Source: Thermofilaceae archaeon (GTDB taxonomy: Archaea; Thermoproteota; Thermoprotei; Thermofilales; Thermofilaceae). Taken from it: 64,000 nt of DNA. This document shows positions 1-9,372 of the stretch, one piece after another. The DNA is taken from the NCBI GenBank assembly GCA_025057995.1, contig JANXEW010000001.1:248001-312000 (forward strand), written 5' to 3'. How positions within the stretch are numbered: position 1 is the stretch's first letter; each line of letters starts with the position of its first letter. The notes under the pieces were generated by a model. The model ran no database searches. It worked only from the letters and a program-made list of their open reading frames with translations, and was not told the DNA's origin. The position numbers and the translations under genes are program-made.

Positions 1-2487
1 GAGTTTAGAAGGGAGGCTGGAGTTCTTAGAGTTCTAGCTCAACAAGCCCTCTTCTTCTTTGAGCGGGGCAACTACACTTCAGCGGTTGGAGCCCTTTTAA
101 GCCTCGTTAACGGAGCCAACTCGTTGAAAAGTCGTGTTGAAGGGTTATTCAGTTATTCTCAAATAGCTGCGCTCGGGATAATCCTTCTCACTCTCTCTTT
201 CGCGCATACTTTCTCGATGCTCTTCTTCGAGCGTGGGAAAAGCCTCTACACAATGAGGCTAGCATTGCTCACAGGTTTCCTTCTAGCAGCTACGTTATTG
301 TCCCCTACTATGAGACTAGCTATCGCTGGTCTGCTAGGCGCGCTCGGCATCCCGCTAGCCATTCTAGACATCCCGACGGTCGTTGCGGGCACCCTCGTAA
401 TGGGCTTTCTAGCTTACGGGCTTCTCATGTTGGTTTCGTTAGCAGCTGGTCCCGTCAGAGGCTTCTGGCTTTACCTAGCTATCCGCTACATGAAGTCCAA
501 GCGTTTAAGGACGATACTTGTCTTATCGTCCATGACTCTTGTTATAGCCTCTACTCTCGCTGTCTCAGGAGTTACACTGGGTATAACCTCAACCGCTAAA
601 ACGGGTAGGGGTGCTGGCTTCTATGGTTTAGACATTGAGGTAAACACTATACGGCGACCTATGGGTTTAAACAGCACTGAAGTAGAGTGGCTTAAGGCTA
701 CAATCAACGCAACTGATGTTGGTCTAATGGCAACGGTCCCCCCGACGTACATTGGGGTTCTAGTAAGCGGGCGCGAGTCCCAGACAATGATTTTATCGTA
801 TTTAGTGGCCCTCGACATACCGTTTGCAGTACGTCACTTCAACCTGACCGCAGCTGTTTACGAAGGAAGATTGCCTAGAACTGGAGCTGTAGAAGTTATA
901 CTGCCTAAAGGGTTCGCTGAAACGATAAAGGTCGGCGATAACGTTTGGCTTTTCTTTGCTCAACCTAGCGCGACAGGACCCCCCTCTCCCGCAGGACCCG
1001 TATGGGACACGCCCGTGAAAGTCGTCGGCTTCTTCGACCCTATGGTGTTAAACTCAACCCTAGACCCAGAGCTTAGACCACTCTTCGGCGACCTCTCTCG
1101 AGTGAACTTCATGGTTATAGCTCCTTACGAACCCTTCGCAAGGCGTCTCTCCACTTCTCGTTTATGGCTTCTGACAAAGGACTTGACGACTGTCAGGTTG
1201 ACGGCTGAGTTAACGTTCTCGACGTTGCCGGTCACCGTACATGTTCTCGAGGGATCAAAGGTTACGACCTATGAGAGAACTGCGCAAGTCTCCTTTAGGG
1301 GTGCTGAAGCCATTGTGCTCTTGGTCGTGGCGGCTTTAATGAACGCCAGCGTAATGCTCGGTCACGTGGAAGATAGGCGTAAAGAGGTCTACACGATGGC
1401 GACACTCGGAGCCGATCCGAAAGGGTTGTTCAATTCTATGCTCGTCGAGGCTTCAATCATAGGCATCATAGCCTCGTACTTAGGATGGCTCCTAGCTCCA
1501 TTGATTAACACAGTTCTTGGAGCTCTCGGCTACCTAATCAGCGGACAACCAGTTAGCGCGACACCCTTACCGGTTGAAAGTCTCTTTTATGCGTCTGGCG
1601 TAGGCTTAACCGTTACGCTCGTCTCAGCTTACATACCATCTAGGAGAGCGAGTGGTTTATCTAGGATGGGAAGAGAGGAGAGGAAGGTCATCTCCACTAG
1701 CGAGCTGAAGGTTGTTGGAGGGATCGCCGTCTACGAGTTACCGATAAGAGTGTCCATATTTGAGAGCGAAGGCCTATACAGGTATCTAAAGGAGATACTC
1801 CCCAAGAAGGACATTATAGGTGAAGAGGTGTACTTGGACGGTACTTTCGCCATCTCTTTCGCCATTCTCCCACCACACATGAGGGGAGCCTTTGTTACCT
1901 GCCGTCTAAGGACTGTTAAACGGGGAGACAGCCTAATACTACAACTGGAGGTTCCAGAAGAGTACAAAAGCTATATGTACTTGAGTGACGTAATCTACGC
2001 TCTAGAGACTAAGCTCTTAGACTACTCCAAGTGGAGGGATAGCCAGTTCAGGTATCAGATACTAAGGTATGCTCCAAGGCGCGAGGCTTTAACCCTTGAC
2101 GCGCTACTGGAAAGGTGTAGAGACGTTATAGCTAAGGCGAGAGAGATGGAGTTGAAGTTGAAGCGGCTTGAGGAGATGAAAGCCTCGATATCCACTAGCC
2201 TGTACTCAGAGTACGAGAAAAGGTACAGGAGGCAGTTGGGTTCATTCATTAGGGAGTTGTTGACTCTCTCCCTGAGGCTTGAACCGTTTGTAAACCAGTT
2301 GCGTGAAGAGATACGTAAGCTGGAGGCCGATCTTGAGAAACACAAGGTGGCTTACGAGCTCGGTGAGCTGGGAGAGGTAGAGTACATGAAGGTAGTAGAA
2401 CCTATCGAAAAACAACTTGAGGAACACAGGAGTAGGCTCAAGATGATAGATGAAGTCAACGAGTTTCTAGCTTCGAGAAGAAGATAA
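1..2487 (+). CDS. ABC transporter FtsX-like permease, 5' end missing
   Basis: The frame is open to the left edge of the window, so the TTG at 124 is probably internal and the gene starts upstream. In ORF-track numbering, clusters of hydrophobic segments lie near residues 17-110 and 130-155, followed by a large polar domain, then the FtsX-type core near residues 390-505 (GADPKGLFNSMLVEAS followed by a helix pair). This is the architecture of MacB/LolE-type permeases that work with a separate ATPase, which is not visible here. Residues from about 520 to 787 form an unusual soluble C-terminal extension; its last 130 residues are rich in Glu, Lys, Arg and Leu and look like a coiled coil. The substrate is unknown. 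The gene converges on carA with 19 bp between them. Confidence 0.8.
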   Translation, partial: EFRREAGVLRVLAQQALFFFERGNYTSAVGALLSLVNGANSLKSRVEGLFSYSQIAALGIILLTLSFAHTFSMLFFERGKSLYTMRLALLTGFLLAATLLSPTMRLAIAGLLGALGIPLAILDIPTVVAGTLVMGFLAYGLLMLVSLAAGPVRGFWLYLAIRYMKSKRLRTILVLSSMTLVIASTLAVSGVTLGITSTAKTGRGAGFYGLDIEVNTIRRPMGLNSTEVEWLKATINATDVGLMATVPPTYIGVLVSGRESQTMILSYLVALDIPFAVRHFNLTAAVYEGRLPRTGAVEVILPKGFAETIKVGDNVWLFFAQPSATGPPSPAGPVWDTPVKVVGFFDPMVLNSTLDPELRPLFGDLSRVNFMVIAPYEPFARRLSTSRLWLLTKDLTTVRLTAELTFSTLPVTVHVLEGSKVTTYERTAQVSFRGAEAIVLLVVAALMNASVMLGHVEDRRKEVYTMATLGADPKGLFNSMLVEASIIGIIASYLGWLLAPLINTVLGALGYLISGQPVSATPLPVESLFYASGVGLTVTLVSAYIPSRRASGLSRMGREERKVISTSELKVVGGIAVYELPIRVSIFESEGLYRYLKEILPKKDIIGEEVYLDGTFAISFAILPPHMRGAFVTCRLRTVKRGDSLILQLEVPEEYKSYMYLSDVIYALETKLLDYSKWRDSQFRYQILRYAPRREALTLDALLERCRDVIAKAREMELKLKRLEEMKASISTSLYSEYEKRYRRQLGSFIRELLTLSLRLEPFVNQLREEIRKLEADLEKHKVAYELGELGEVEYMKVVEPIEKQLEEHRSRLKMIDEVNEFLASRRR

Positions 2488-2506
2488 CGGTTTTAACCGC
2501 ACCTAG

Positions 2507-3637
2507 TTAATCTGTACTGTTTTCAATAATTTTAGAAAAATAGTCGAAAACCCATGAGGTGTCGTTAGGTCCCGGCGATGCTTCGGGGTGGAATTGAGTA
2601 CAGAGAACCCCTTTCTCACTATAGACTCCTTCAACTGTTTTATCATCCGCGTTTATGAACCAAACCTTAAGTCGCGTGCTCTTCAGGGATTCTACGTCAA
2701 CAGCGTAACCGTGGTTTTGGGAAGTCATATAACAGTAACCGCTGGTTAAATCGATGACAGGCTTGTTTACCCCTCTATGCCCGTACCGCAGCTTAAAGGT
2801 CTTAGCTCCCATGGCAAGGGATACTATTTGATGCCCCAAGCATACGCCTAACGTGGGCAGCCCGTATTCGACGAGAGCTCTTGCGGTATCCACTGTTTCA
2901 ACGTAGAGCTCCGGGTTACCGGGTCCATTACTGAATACGACGCCCTTAGGATCTAGGTCGATTATCTTATCGGCTGGGGTGTCGTAACGCACTAAGGATA
3001 CGTCATAACCCTTCCTTAGAAGGGCTCTAACGATACTCAATTTTACACCGCAATCGATAACGACGATAAGCCCCTTACCACCTTTGGAGCTTATCGTCCT
3101 TGTTTCTTCTACCGAAACTTTCTCTACGAGTTTTTGACTCCCGTAATCGAAGGATGCTAGTCGCTCAAGTAATTCGTTGATTTCTAAACCATTAGACTCG
3201 TATACTGCCAGGGCTCCCTTCATCACCCCCCTCTCTCTAAGCTTCTGGACAAGCTGCCTTGTATCAATCCCCCATATACCTGGAACCCCCTCTTCCCTAA
3301 GCCAGTCATTGACGTTCTTCGTAGAAGCCCAATGGCTAGGCGTAAAGCATGCTTCGTGAACTACAACTCCCTCAACCTTTATGCTAGTAGATTCAAAATG
3401 CAACGGTAGGTTGAACTCGTCTACCATCGTGTAAGAGGGGACTCCGTAATTACCTATGAGTGGATAAGTGAAAACTAGGATTTGTCCCTTATAGGAGGGA
3501 TCTGTAAGCGACTCGGTGTAACCTACCATCCCTGTAGTGAAAACTACTTCACCTACAGTCACCCCCGATGCGCCAAACCCTCTACCCTTCAACACCGTAC
3601 CATCTTCCAAAACTAATACGGCTTTCAAGCAACTCAC
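2507..3637 (-). CDS. carA: Carbamoyl-phosphate synthase small (glutaminase) subunit
   Basis: Hydrolyses glutamine and passes ammonia to CarB for carbamoyl phosphate synthesis, which feeds pyrimidine and arginine formation. The N-terminal CPSase small-chain domain begins LEDGTVLKGRGFG, and the C-terminal class I glutamine amidotransferase shows the nucleophile motif GVCLGHQ and the HPEASPGPNDT motif. At 376 residues it has the usual length. The GTG start directly abuts the TAG stop of carB (TAG|GTG), so translation is probably coupled. The order carB then carA is the reverse of the usual carA-carB order. Confidence 0.97.
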   Translation of the reverse strand: MSCLKAVLVLEDGTVLKGRGFGASGVTVGEVVFTTGMVGYTESLTDPSYKGQILVFTYPLIGNYGVPSYTMVDEFNLPLHFESTSIKVEGVVVHEACFTPSHWASTKNVNDWLREEGVPGIWGIDTRQLVQKLRERGVMKGALAVYESNGLEINELLERLASFDYGSQKLVEKVSVEETRTISSKGGKGLIVVIDCGVKLSIVRALLRKGYDVSLVRYDTPADKIIDLDPKGVVFSNGPGNPELYVETVDTARALVEYGLPTLGVCLGHQIVSLAMGAKTFKLRYGHRGVNKPVIDLTSGYCYMTSQNHGYAVDVESLKSTRLKVWFINADDKTVEGVYSEKGVLCTQFHPEASPGPNDTSWVFDYFSKIIENSTD

Positions 3638-6600
3638 CTACAGAGGCTCAATGCTCAACTTGGTTTGATCCATAGCCCACTTGAGTGCCTCGAGTAAATG
3701 GATCGCTAAATTATAGTCAAGCACTAATGGGACAAGATAGTCTGCACACGCTCTCCTAACGTGGTAATCGTGGTTGTTTTCACCAAGAGCGACTACCATG
3801 CCGACCCTACCTTCTCGAATAACATTAATTAACTCGTTGAGAAGATGACCATCGCTTCGCTCCTGGTTTATTACTATGGGTTTGAAACCCTGCTTCTCGA
3901 ACTTTTCCTTGAGTTCATCCAGTAGATGGTTTCCCGAGTTCACACTGTTGCAAATAAGTAGGACGTATGATCCTTTCTCGGGGATTCTGTTTGGCTGAGC
4001 TGCAAGCCATGATTTAGCTAGGGCATCGTATAAGGAAATACCTGTAGAGGCTACTTCGCCTGTTGACCTCATCTCAACACCTAACGACGGGTATGCGCCC
4101 CTAAGCCTAGACCATGAAAACTGGGGGCTTTTAACACCCCATCTCCTTGATGGCGGCTCATAGATGCTCTCAGGTACATTCAACCGGTTGCCCAGTATTA
4201 CGTCAGCTACGTGCTCCATCAAGTTAACACCTTTTGTTTTTGAAACAAATGGCATAGACCTAGAAGCTCTGAGATTACATTCTATGACATAAACGTCATA
4301 TCCTAAAACTAGAAATTGTATATTCACGGGACCTCGCACGTTTAAAGCCCTACAGATAGCTAGGGAGTACCTCTTCATTTTCTCTACCGCTTCGTTCGAA
4401 AGAGAGAAGGGAGGTATAACCATCGTCGCGTCACCTGAATGCACTCCAGCCCCCTCTAGATGTTCTATCACAGCCCCCACCAAGACGCGTTCACCGTCGG
4501 AAACGCAATCAACTTCAGCTTCACGAGCTCCTTCTAGAAACTTGCTGACAACTAACTTTCTAACTAAAGGGTTGTGAAACGTTTCCCGCAAATACCTTAG
4601 AAGCTCGTCTTCATCCCTAACAACCTTCATCGCTGTTCCAGAAAGGACAAAAGAGGGTCTGACGATCACTGGATAACCCACGCTACGGCAGAATTCGATG
4701 ACATCCTCCGGATTCTCCAGTTCCGCCCAGGCAGGTTGAGGTATATTCAACTCGTCAAGCAACCTACTGAACCTTCTTCTATCTTCAGCCGTTTCAACAG
4801 CTTTACCACTTGGACCCAATATCCTTACACCCTTCTCCTCGAGTAGCGGAGCTAAGTTGTTCGCTATCTGTCCTCCCACACAAGTTACAACCCCCTCCGG
4901 TTGCTCGAACTCGTAAATGTCAAGAACTCTCTCCAACGTAAGCTCTTCGAAATATAGGCGATCGGCAATATCCCAGTCTGTCGAAACGGTTTCCGGGTTA
5001 TAGTTGAAGACGATAACCTCCTTCGAGCTTTTCTTCTTTAAAGCCCACGCTAATTGGACTACCCCCCAGTCGAACTCTACAGAAACCCCTACGCGGAATA
5101 CCCCTGCACCTAATATAACTACACCGCTCTTAGCCGGCTCGACGTCGTGCGCCTCTCCACCGTACGTGACGTACAAGTACTTCGTCCTAGCTGGCCACTC
5201 AGCGGCTAACGTGTCAACCTGCTTCACTCTAGGGACTATACCGTGTTTCTTTCTAAAAGACCGTACTTTATCCCATTCAACGTTCAAGCAGGCTGCTATC
5301 TGTTTATCAGAGAAACCGAGCCGTTTAGCTTCGCTTAAGAGCGTTACAGTCTCTTCACTATCATCGAGCCGTCCAAGTTTTCGAAGAAGCTCCTCAACAT
5401 CAACGATGTTTTTCATCTTGTGTATGAACCAGGGGTCGATGCCCGTTAAACGGTAGATCTCCTCAACCGGAATCCCTGCTTTCAATGCTTCCGCTATCGT
5501 GAAAACCCTATACGGTTTCAATTCCTGTAGCTCTTTGGTTAAACTTTCTACGGGCCTAGGTTCTCGCTGCCACGGGTTAGCTACCAACCCTTCTGCTCCT
5601 ATATCGAGCATCCTCAAAGCCTTTTGTAAAGCTTCTTCAAAACATCTGCCGACCGCCATGACTTCCCCAATACTCCGCATCTCAGTGCCGATCAACCTCT
5701 CAGCGCCGGGAAACTTCTCGAAATCCCACCTAGGCACTTTCACGACAACATAGTCTAGCGCAGGCTCAAAGTGAGCGGTAGTAACCCCCGTAACCCTGTT
5801 TATCAGCTCAGGTAGCCTATATCCTAAAGCGAGCTTCGCGGCAACATAAGCTAACGGGTAGCCTGTAGCTTTACTAGCTAGAGCACTACTCCTCGACATC
5901 CTCGGGTTCGTCTCTATCACGTAAAACTCCTCTGAACGCGGGTTGAGGGCGAACTGTACGTTACACTCCCCCACTACGCCGACAACTCTTGCAACTCCTA
6001 ACGATGAATCCCTCAGCAGCTGGTACTCTCTGTTTGTCAAAGTCTGCGATGGAGCGACTACGATGGAGTCCCCAGTGTGAATGCCCATAGGATCCATGTT
6101 CTCGAGGCACGCTACGGCTACGGCGTTCCCCACGCAATCCCTCACAACTTCAAATTCTATCTCCTTCCATTTCTCAAGGTACTTTTCTATCAACACTTGA
6201 TTCACGGGCGACTGGGCGAAAGCCTTCGAGACGCGCGTCTCCAACTCCTCCCTGTTTCTAGCTACAAATGAGCCAGCCCCGCCTAAGTTGAAGGCTACTC
6301 TGACCATAACTGGGTAACCGACTTCAGCAGCAGCCTCCACCGCTTCTTCGATAGAATGAGCTGCTTTAGAAGGCGGGACAGGTATACCGTTCTCCTCCAT
6401 CGCCTTTCTGAACAAGTGTCGATCAGAAGCTTTTACGATACTTTCGACAGGAGTTCCAAGCACCTTTATACCGTACCTGTCGAGCACACCCCGTTTCTCA
6501 AGTTCAACCCCACAGTTTAAAGCAGCTTGTCCCCCGAAACCGAGGAGGACGCCATCAGGGTTCTCTCTCTCGATCACTTTCTCGACAAAATCCGCGTGAA

Positions 6601-6805
6601 TGGGTAGGAGGTAGACCCTATCAGCCAGCTCCTTCGAGGTCTGTATAGTGGCGACATTAGGGTTGACGACTATTACCTCTAACCCTTCTTCCTTTAAAGC
6701 CTTTATAGCTTGAGAACCGCTGTAATCGAACTCGGCTGCTTCAGCGATCTTTATAGCTCCCGACCCTAGCAACAGAACCTTGCGTATGTCATCTCGGCGA
6801 GGCAT
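3638..6805 (-). CDS. carB: Carbamoyl-phosphate synthase large subunit
   Basis: A 1055-residue synthetase subunit of full length. Two homologous halves are seen, starting LLLGSGAIKIAEAAEFDYSG and VVILGAGVFRVGVSVEFDWG, each followed by an ATP-grasp domain (for example VIEKYLEKWKEIEFEVVRD and NLRASRSMPFVSKTKG). They are separated by an oligomerisation region, and a C-terminal MGS-like allosteric domain follows from about residue 930. It makes carbamoyl phosphate from bicarbonate, ammonia and two ATP. It is first in the carB-carA pair. The 128 bp before its ATG hold no TATA box at the 25-30 nt spacing seen elsewhere in the window, so its promoter is not assigned. Confidence 0.97.
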   Translation of the reverse strand: MPRRDDIRKVLLLGSGAIKIAEAAEFDYSGSQAIKALKEEGLEVIVVNPNVATIQTSKELADRVYLLPIHADFVEKVIERENPDGVLLGFGGQAALNCGVELEKRGVLDRYGIKVLGTPVESIVKASDRHLFRKAMEENGIPVPPSKAAHSIEEAVEAAAEVGYPVMVRVAFNLGGAGSFVARNREELETRVSKAFAQSPVNQVLIEKYLEKWKEIEFEVVRDCVGNAVAVACLENMDPMGIHTGDSIVVAPSQTLTNREYQLLRDSSLGVARVVGVVGECNVQFALNPRSEEFYVIETNPRMSRSSALASKATGYPLAYVAAKLALGYRLPELINRVTGVTTAHFEPALDYVVVKVPRWDFEKFPGAERLIGTEMRSIGEVMAVGRCFEEALQKALRMLDIGAEGLVANPWQREPRPVESLTKELQELKPYRVFTIAEALKAGIPVEEIYRLTGIDPWFIHKMKNIVDVEELLRKLGRLDDSEETVTLLSEAKRLGFSDKQIAACLNVEWDKVRSFRKKHGIVPRVKQVDTLAAEWPARTKYLYVTYGGEAHDVEPAKSGVVILGAGVFRVGVSVEFDWGVVQLAWALKKKSSKEVIVFNYNPETVSTDWDIADRLYFEELTLERVLDIYEFEQPEGVVTCVGGQIANNLAPLLEEKGVRILGPSGKAVETAEDRRRFSRLLDELNIPQPAWAELENPEDVIEFCRSVGYPVIVRPSFVLSGTAMKVVRDEDELLRYLRETFHNPLVRKLVVSKFLEGAREAEVDCVSDGERVLVGAVIEHLEGAGVHSGDATMVIPPFSLSNEAVEKMKRYSLAICRALNVRGPVNIQFLVLGYDVYVIECNLRASRSMPFVSKTKGVNLMEHVADVILGNRLNVPESIYEPPSRRWGVKSPQFSWSRLRGAYPSLGVEMRSTGEVASTGISLYDALAKSWLAAQPNRIPEKGSYVLLICNSVNSGNHLLDELKEKFEKQGFKPIVINQERSDGHLLNELINVIREGRVGMVVALGENNHDYHVRRACADYLVPLVLDYNLAIHLLEALKWAMDQTKLSIEPL

Positions 6806-6933
6806 GAGGATACACCGCGAGGGTAGAAGAGCTTGTGCCTATACCGACCAGGGCGTAGCCATCCAATCGATCCAAGACCCTAGCCCGCCTACCGCAGAGA
6901 GTAGTAGAAAAAGATTTCGCTTAAATTAAACAG

Positions 6934-7758
6934 TTAAACAATGAAACGTTCAAGGAACTTTCTAGCAAGGATCAAACCCTCTTCGTAACCGAAAAACGGG
7001 TCCTCATGTTCTATGCTGATAGCGTAATCGTATCTGTACTTTCTTAGCACTGAGAAGAAGCCGATCCAATCGAACTCCCCAAAGCCCGGTAGCCTGTGAG
7101 GGCACCAACCACCGACGGTAACTCCAACCTCCCTTAACCTAGACCAGAGGACTTCTGCATCTTTCGCGTGCACGTGAAAGATCCTCCCCCCGAACTCATC
7201 GGCTGCTTTCACGGGATCGATGAGCTGGCAGATCAAATGGCTTGGATCAAACTCTAAACCTAGGTTCGGAGATCCCAGCTCGTCGAAAACAGCCCGCCAG
7301 ATATCAGGTCTAAACATTATGTTGCCGGGACAGTTTTCGATGGCGATCTTTACACCGTAATCTTCAGCCTTCTTCAGAATTGGAGGCCAAACCTTTCTAA
7401 GCTCTTCCAAGTTTCTATCAACGTCGCCCGGGTATTTTCCAAGCCATCCGGTCACGACGGGTTTCTCCAGCTTGTACGTAGCTTCAATAAGCTTCATGAA
7501 ATGTTCTATATGCAACTTCCTAACGGAAGGGTCTGGGTCGATAGGGTTTCCGTAGAAACCGAGGGCACTGATAACTACCCTCTCCTCCTCTTCGAGTGTC
7601 TTTACCGCACTCGGGTTTCTGATCGCGGCATCTACGTCAAAGAAGCTTGACCCTGGCGGTGCTGCAACGCTTATCGACTGGAAACCGTAGTCGCGCGCCC
7701 ATTTCAGGGTTTTCTTTAGGTCTCCAAGCTGTCCTCCCGTGAAAAACCCGAGCAACAT
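6934..7758 (-). CDS. Sugar phosphate isomerase/epimerase (xylose-isomerase-like TIM barrel)
   Basis: A 274-residue AP-endonuclease-2/xylose-isomerase-type TIM barrel. Probable metal ligands lie in IAIENCP (Glu), LEFDPSHL (Asp/His), FHVHAKDAE (His) and SIEHEDP (Glu). The family interconverts aldoses and ketoses or epimerises keto sugars; the substrate cannot be read from sequence. It diverges from an RpiB-like isomerase across an 83 bp gap. That pairing recalls tetritol catabolic loci, where TIM-barrel and RpiB-type isomerases act in sequence, but the link is an inference. Confidence 0.85.
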   Translation of the reverse strand: MLLGFFTGGQLGDLKKTLKWARDYGFQSISVAAPPGSSFFDVDAAIRNPSAVKTLEEEERVVISALGFYGNPIDPDPSVRKLHIEHFMKLIEATYKLEKPVVTGWLGKYPGDVDRNLEELRKVWPPILKKAEDYGVKIAIENCPGNIMFRPDIWRAVFDELGSPNLGLEFDPSHLICQLIDPVKAADEFGGRIFHVHAKDAEVLWSRLREVGVTVGGWCPHRLPGFGEFDWIGFFSVLRKYRYDYAISIEHEDPFFGYEEGLILARKFLERFIV

Positions 7759-7841
7759 TCTTTCTCAAGTTCTCAGGAAGTAACTGGATAATAAGCATGA
7801 TGTGACAATAAGCCTAAAATGAAGGTTTTGAAGATGTACTT

Positions 7842-8288
7842 GTGCTAAAAGTAGCGGTTGGGTCGGATGACACTTACCCGGTAGCGAGTTTTATTTCGAG
7901 ATACCTTAAGTCAAAGGGTTTTAAAGTAATCGAGCTGGGCTCACTAGAAAAGGGTGTCCCCGTCCCGTGGCCTAGTGTCGGGTTTGAGGTGGGCGAGTAC
8001 GTTGCGCGTGGCGACGCGCTCTTCGGCGTAGTTATTTGCTATACTGGCACAGGTGTTTCAATAGCGGCTAACAAAGTTAAAGGAGTACGCGCCGCCCTTT
8101 GCGTCGACGCTCAAACTGCGAGAGGCGCTAGGCTCTGGAACAACGCCAATGTCCTAGCGATAAGCGCGCGCTTAACGAGTGAGGAACTCGCGAAGGAGAT
8201 CATCGACTCTTGGCTTTCCGTCACAGAGCCCGATCCAAGCGAACTGGGAAACATAAAGATGATTGAAGTACGTGAGTCGAAAACCTAG
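7842..8288 (+). CDS. RpiB/LacAB-family sugar-phosphate isomerase, divergent
   Basis: A 148-residue protein with the RpiB fold signature. The active-site loop VVICYTGTGVSIAANK keeps the Cys that acts in proton transfer, and NNANVLAISAR matches the family NDTNVL motif. Several residues conserved in true ribose-5-phosphate isomerase B are changed: the N-terminal G(S/C)DHxG is GSDDTYP, the ring-opening His before NDTN is Trp, and the C-terminal His/Arg phosphate contacts are not evident. A substrate other than ribose 5-phosphate is therefore likely. The GTG start at 7842 is used because the nearby ATG at 7834 is out of frame and quickly stopped. Confidence 0.82.
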   Translation: MLKVAVGSDDTYPVASFISRYLKSKGFKVIELGSLEKGVPVPWPSVGFEVGEYVARGDALFGVVICYTGTGVSIAANKVKGVRAALCVDAQTARGARLWNNANVLAISARLTSEELAKEIIDSWLSVTEPDPSELGNIKMIEVRESKT

Positions 8289-8758
8289 CCGTATTTCGAT
8301 GCGAGAAGTTGACACGAGATGATTAGGGGCGACTGTTGCAGGGTGCGAAGAAGGGTTTGACCCAAAAGGAGGTGGGACTTAAAGCTAACACTTGAACCTG
8401 AGAAGTAGTTGAGCCTAAACATTACATAGACGAAAAGCGTATTTATTCTCTTACGCTTTCTTGTTAAACTGAATGTTTTGTAAAGTATTTTGAGAAGTTT
8501 AAAGGATAAGAGTTAAGTCTTTCCTAATGACTTCTATAGAAGGAAAAATAGGTTAACTAGAGCTTAACAACTTTTTATTATTACTCCTAAAGGAAAAAGG
8601 AGTTGGCTTTACTCTATTGATAAGTTTGTTATTTAAATTCTTTTCAAGATGCTATTATAGGGATTCCTATAAGTTTAAAACAATCTCATGAATACTTTCA
8701 CATCTTATCAAAAGCTTTAAAAGAGATTACGTTCAATAATTTATTGAAAATGGTTTAA
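8289..8758. other. 470-bp AT-rich intergenic island
   Basis: No credible complete gene is seen. From about 8400 the composition becomes much richer in A+T than the flanks. A 45-codon open stretch at 8624-8758 is in the same frame as the next gene and ends with a TAA that abuts its ATG (TAA|ATG), but it has no early start codon. It may be the remnant of a longer N-terminus or chance. A perfect palindrome lies at 8732-8748. Confidence 0.6.
8732..8748. promoter_or_regulatory. Perfect palindrome, probable operator for the 8759 gene
   Basis: TTCAATAA-T-TTATTGAA is a perfect 8+1+8 inverted repeat ending 10 nt before the ATG at 8759. A TATA-like CTTTAAAAG at 8715-8723 would place the transcription start near 8744, inside the palindrome. 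That geometry is typical of an archaeal repressor site. The binding protein is unknown. Confidence 0.5.
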
Positions 8759-9163
8759 ATGGAAGAACCGAGTCAAGTTACAATAATCGGAGATGTAGAA
8801 AGTTATGATGAAACTACAGGCAAACACCGTTGGGTCCGCCTCCTCGGATGGGGACCAGGGTTAGGTTATCCACTTTGGAGCGGGTACTATAAGTTGGTCT
8901 ATGGTATTCCAAGGTTACTCGTCGACCCGGAAAACCCCGAGAAGCCTATTTTCGAAGCTTACGAGATCGAAGGCGAATTCGACGCTGATACCGTTAGTTG
9001 GACGAGGGGTAAAATGAAGGTTAAGTATCTGGAGACAGGGGAGATTTCAGTCGTTGAAGTAGAAAATTGGAGATTTTCACTATACGAAGGCGATAAATTG
9101 TATACTGATGATGGAAGATTACTTTTCCAAGTATTAAAAAAAGAGAAGAAAGTGGAAAAATAA
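8759..9163 (+). CDS. Hypothetical protein, 134 aa, in AT-rich island
   Basis: Not recognised. The protein is soluble, acidic to neutral and rich in Trp, Tyr and Gly, with alternating polar/hydrophobic stretches that suggest an all-beta fold (for example GWGPGLGYPLWSGYYKLVYG). The tail is lysine-rich. Codons use more A/T than neighbouring genes, and the gene sits in an AT-rich island, so horizontal acquisition is plausible. Its ATG lies directly after an in-frame TAA and 10 nt after a perfect palindrome that may be its operator. Confidence 0.65.
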   Translation: MEEPSQVTIIGDVESYDETTGKHRWVRLLGWGPGLGYPLWSGYYKLVYGIPRLLVDPENPEKPIFEAYEIEGEFDADTVSWTRGKMKVKYLETGEISVVEVENWRFSLYEGDKLYTDDGRLLFQVLKKEKKVEK

Positions 9164-9343
9164 ATCAAACAGATGAAGAAAGTAAAGCCCAATAGTTTTA
9201 ATGCTAGAACTATTATTTGATAGTAGCTTTCAATTTACCTTCTTCCGAAGCTTATCAAAAGTAAGTAGAGGAGAGAGCGTGAAAGTAGTTAACTTCACCA
9301 CGAGTTAAATTTGTTAGCTACGCTTAGCGTTCGATAGTAAATG

Positions 9344-9350
9344 TTAAAAA
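9344..9350 (+). promoter_or_regulatory. TATA box of surE
   Basis: TTAAAAA is centred about 26 nt before the GTG at 9373. This spacing implies a leaderless surE mRNA and supports that start codon. Confidence 0.55.
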
Positions 9351-9372
9351 GCCCATCATTACGTCGCCCGCT

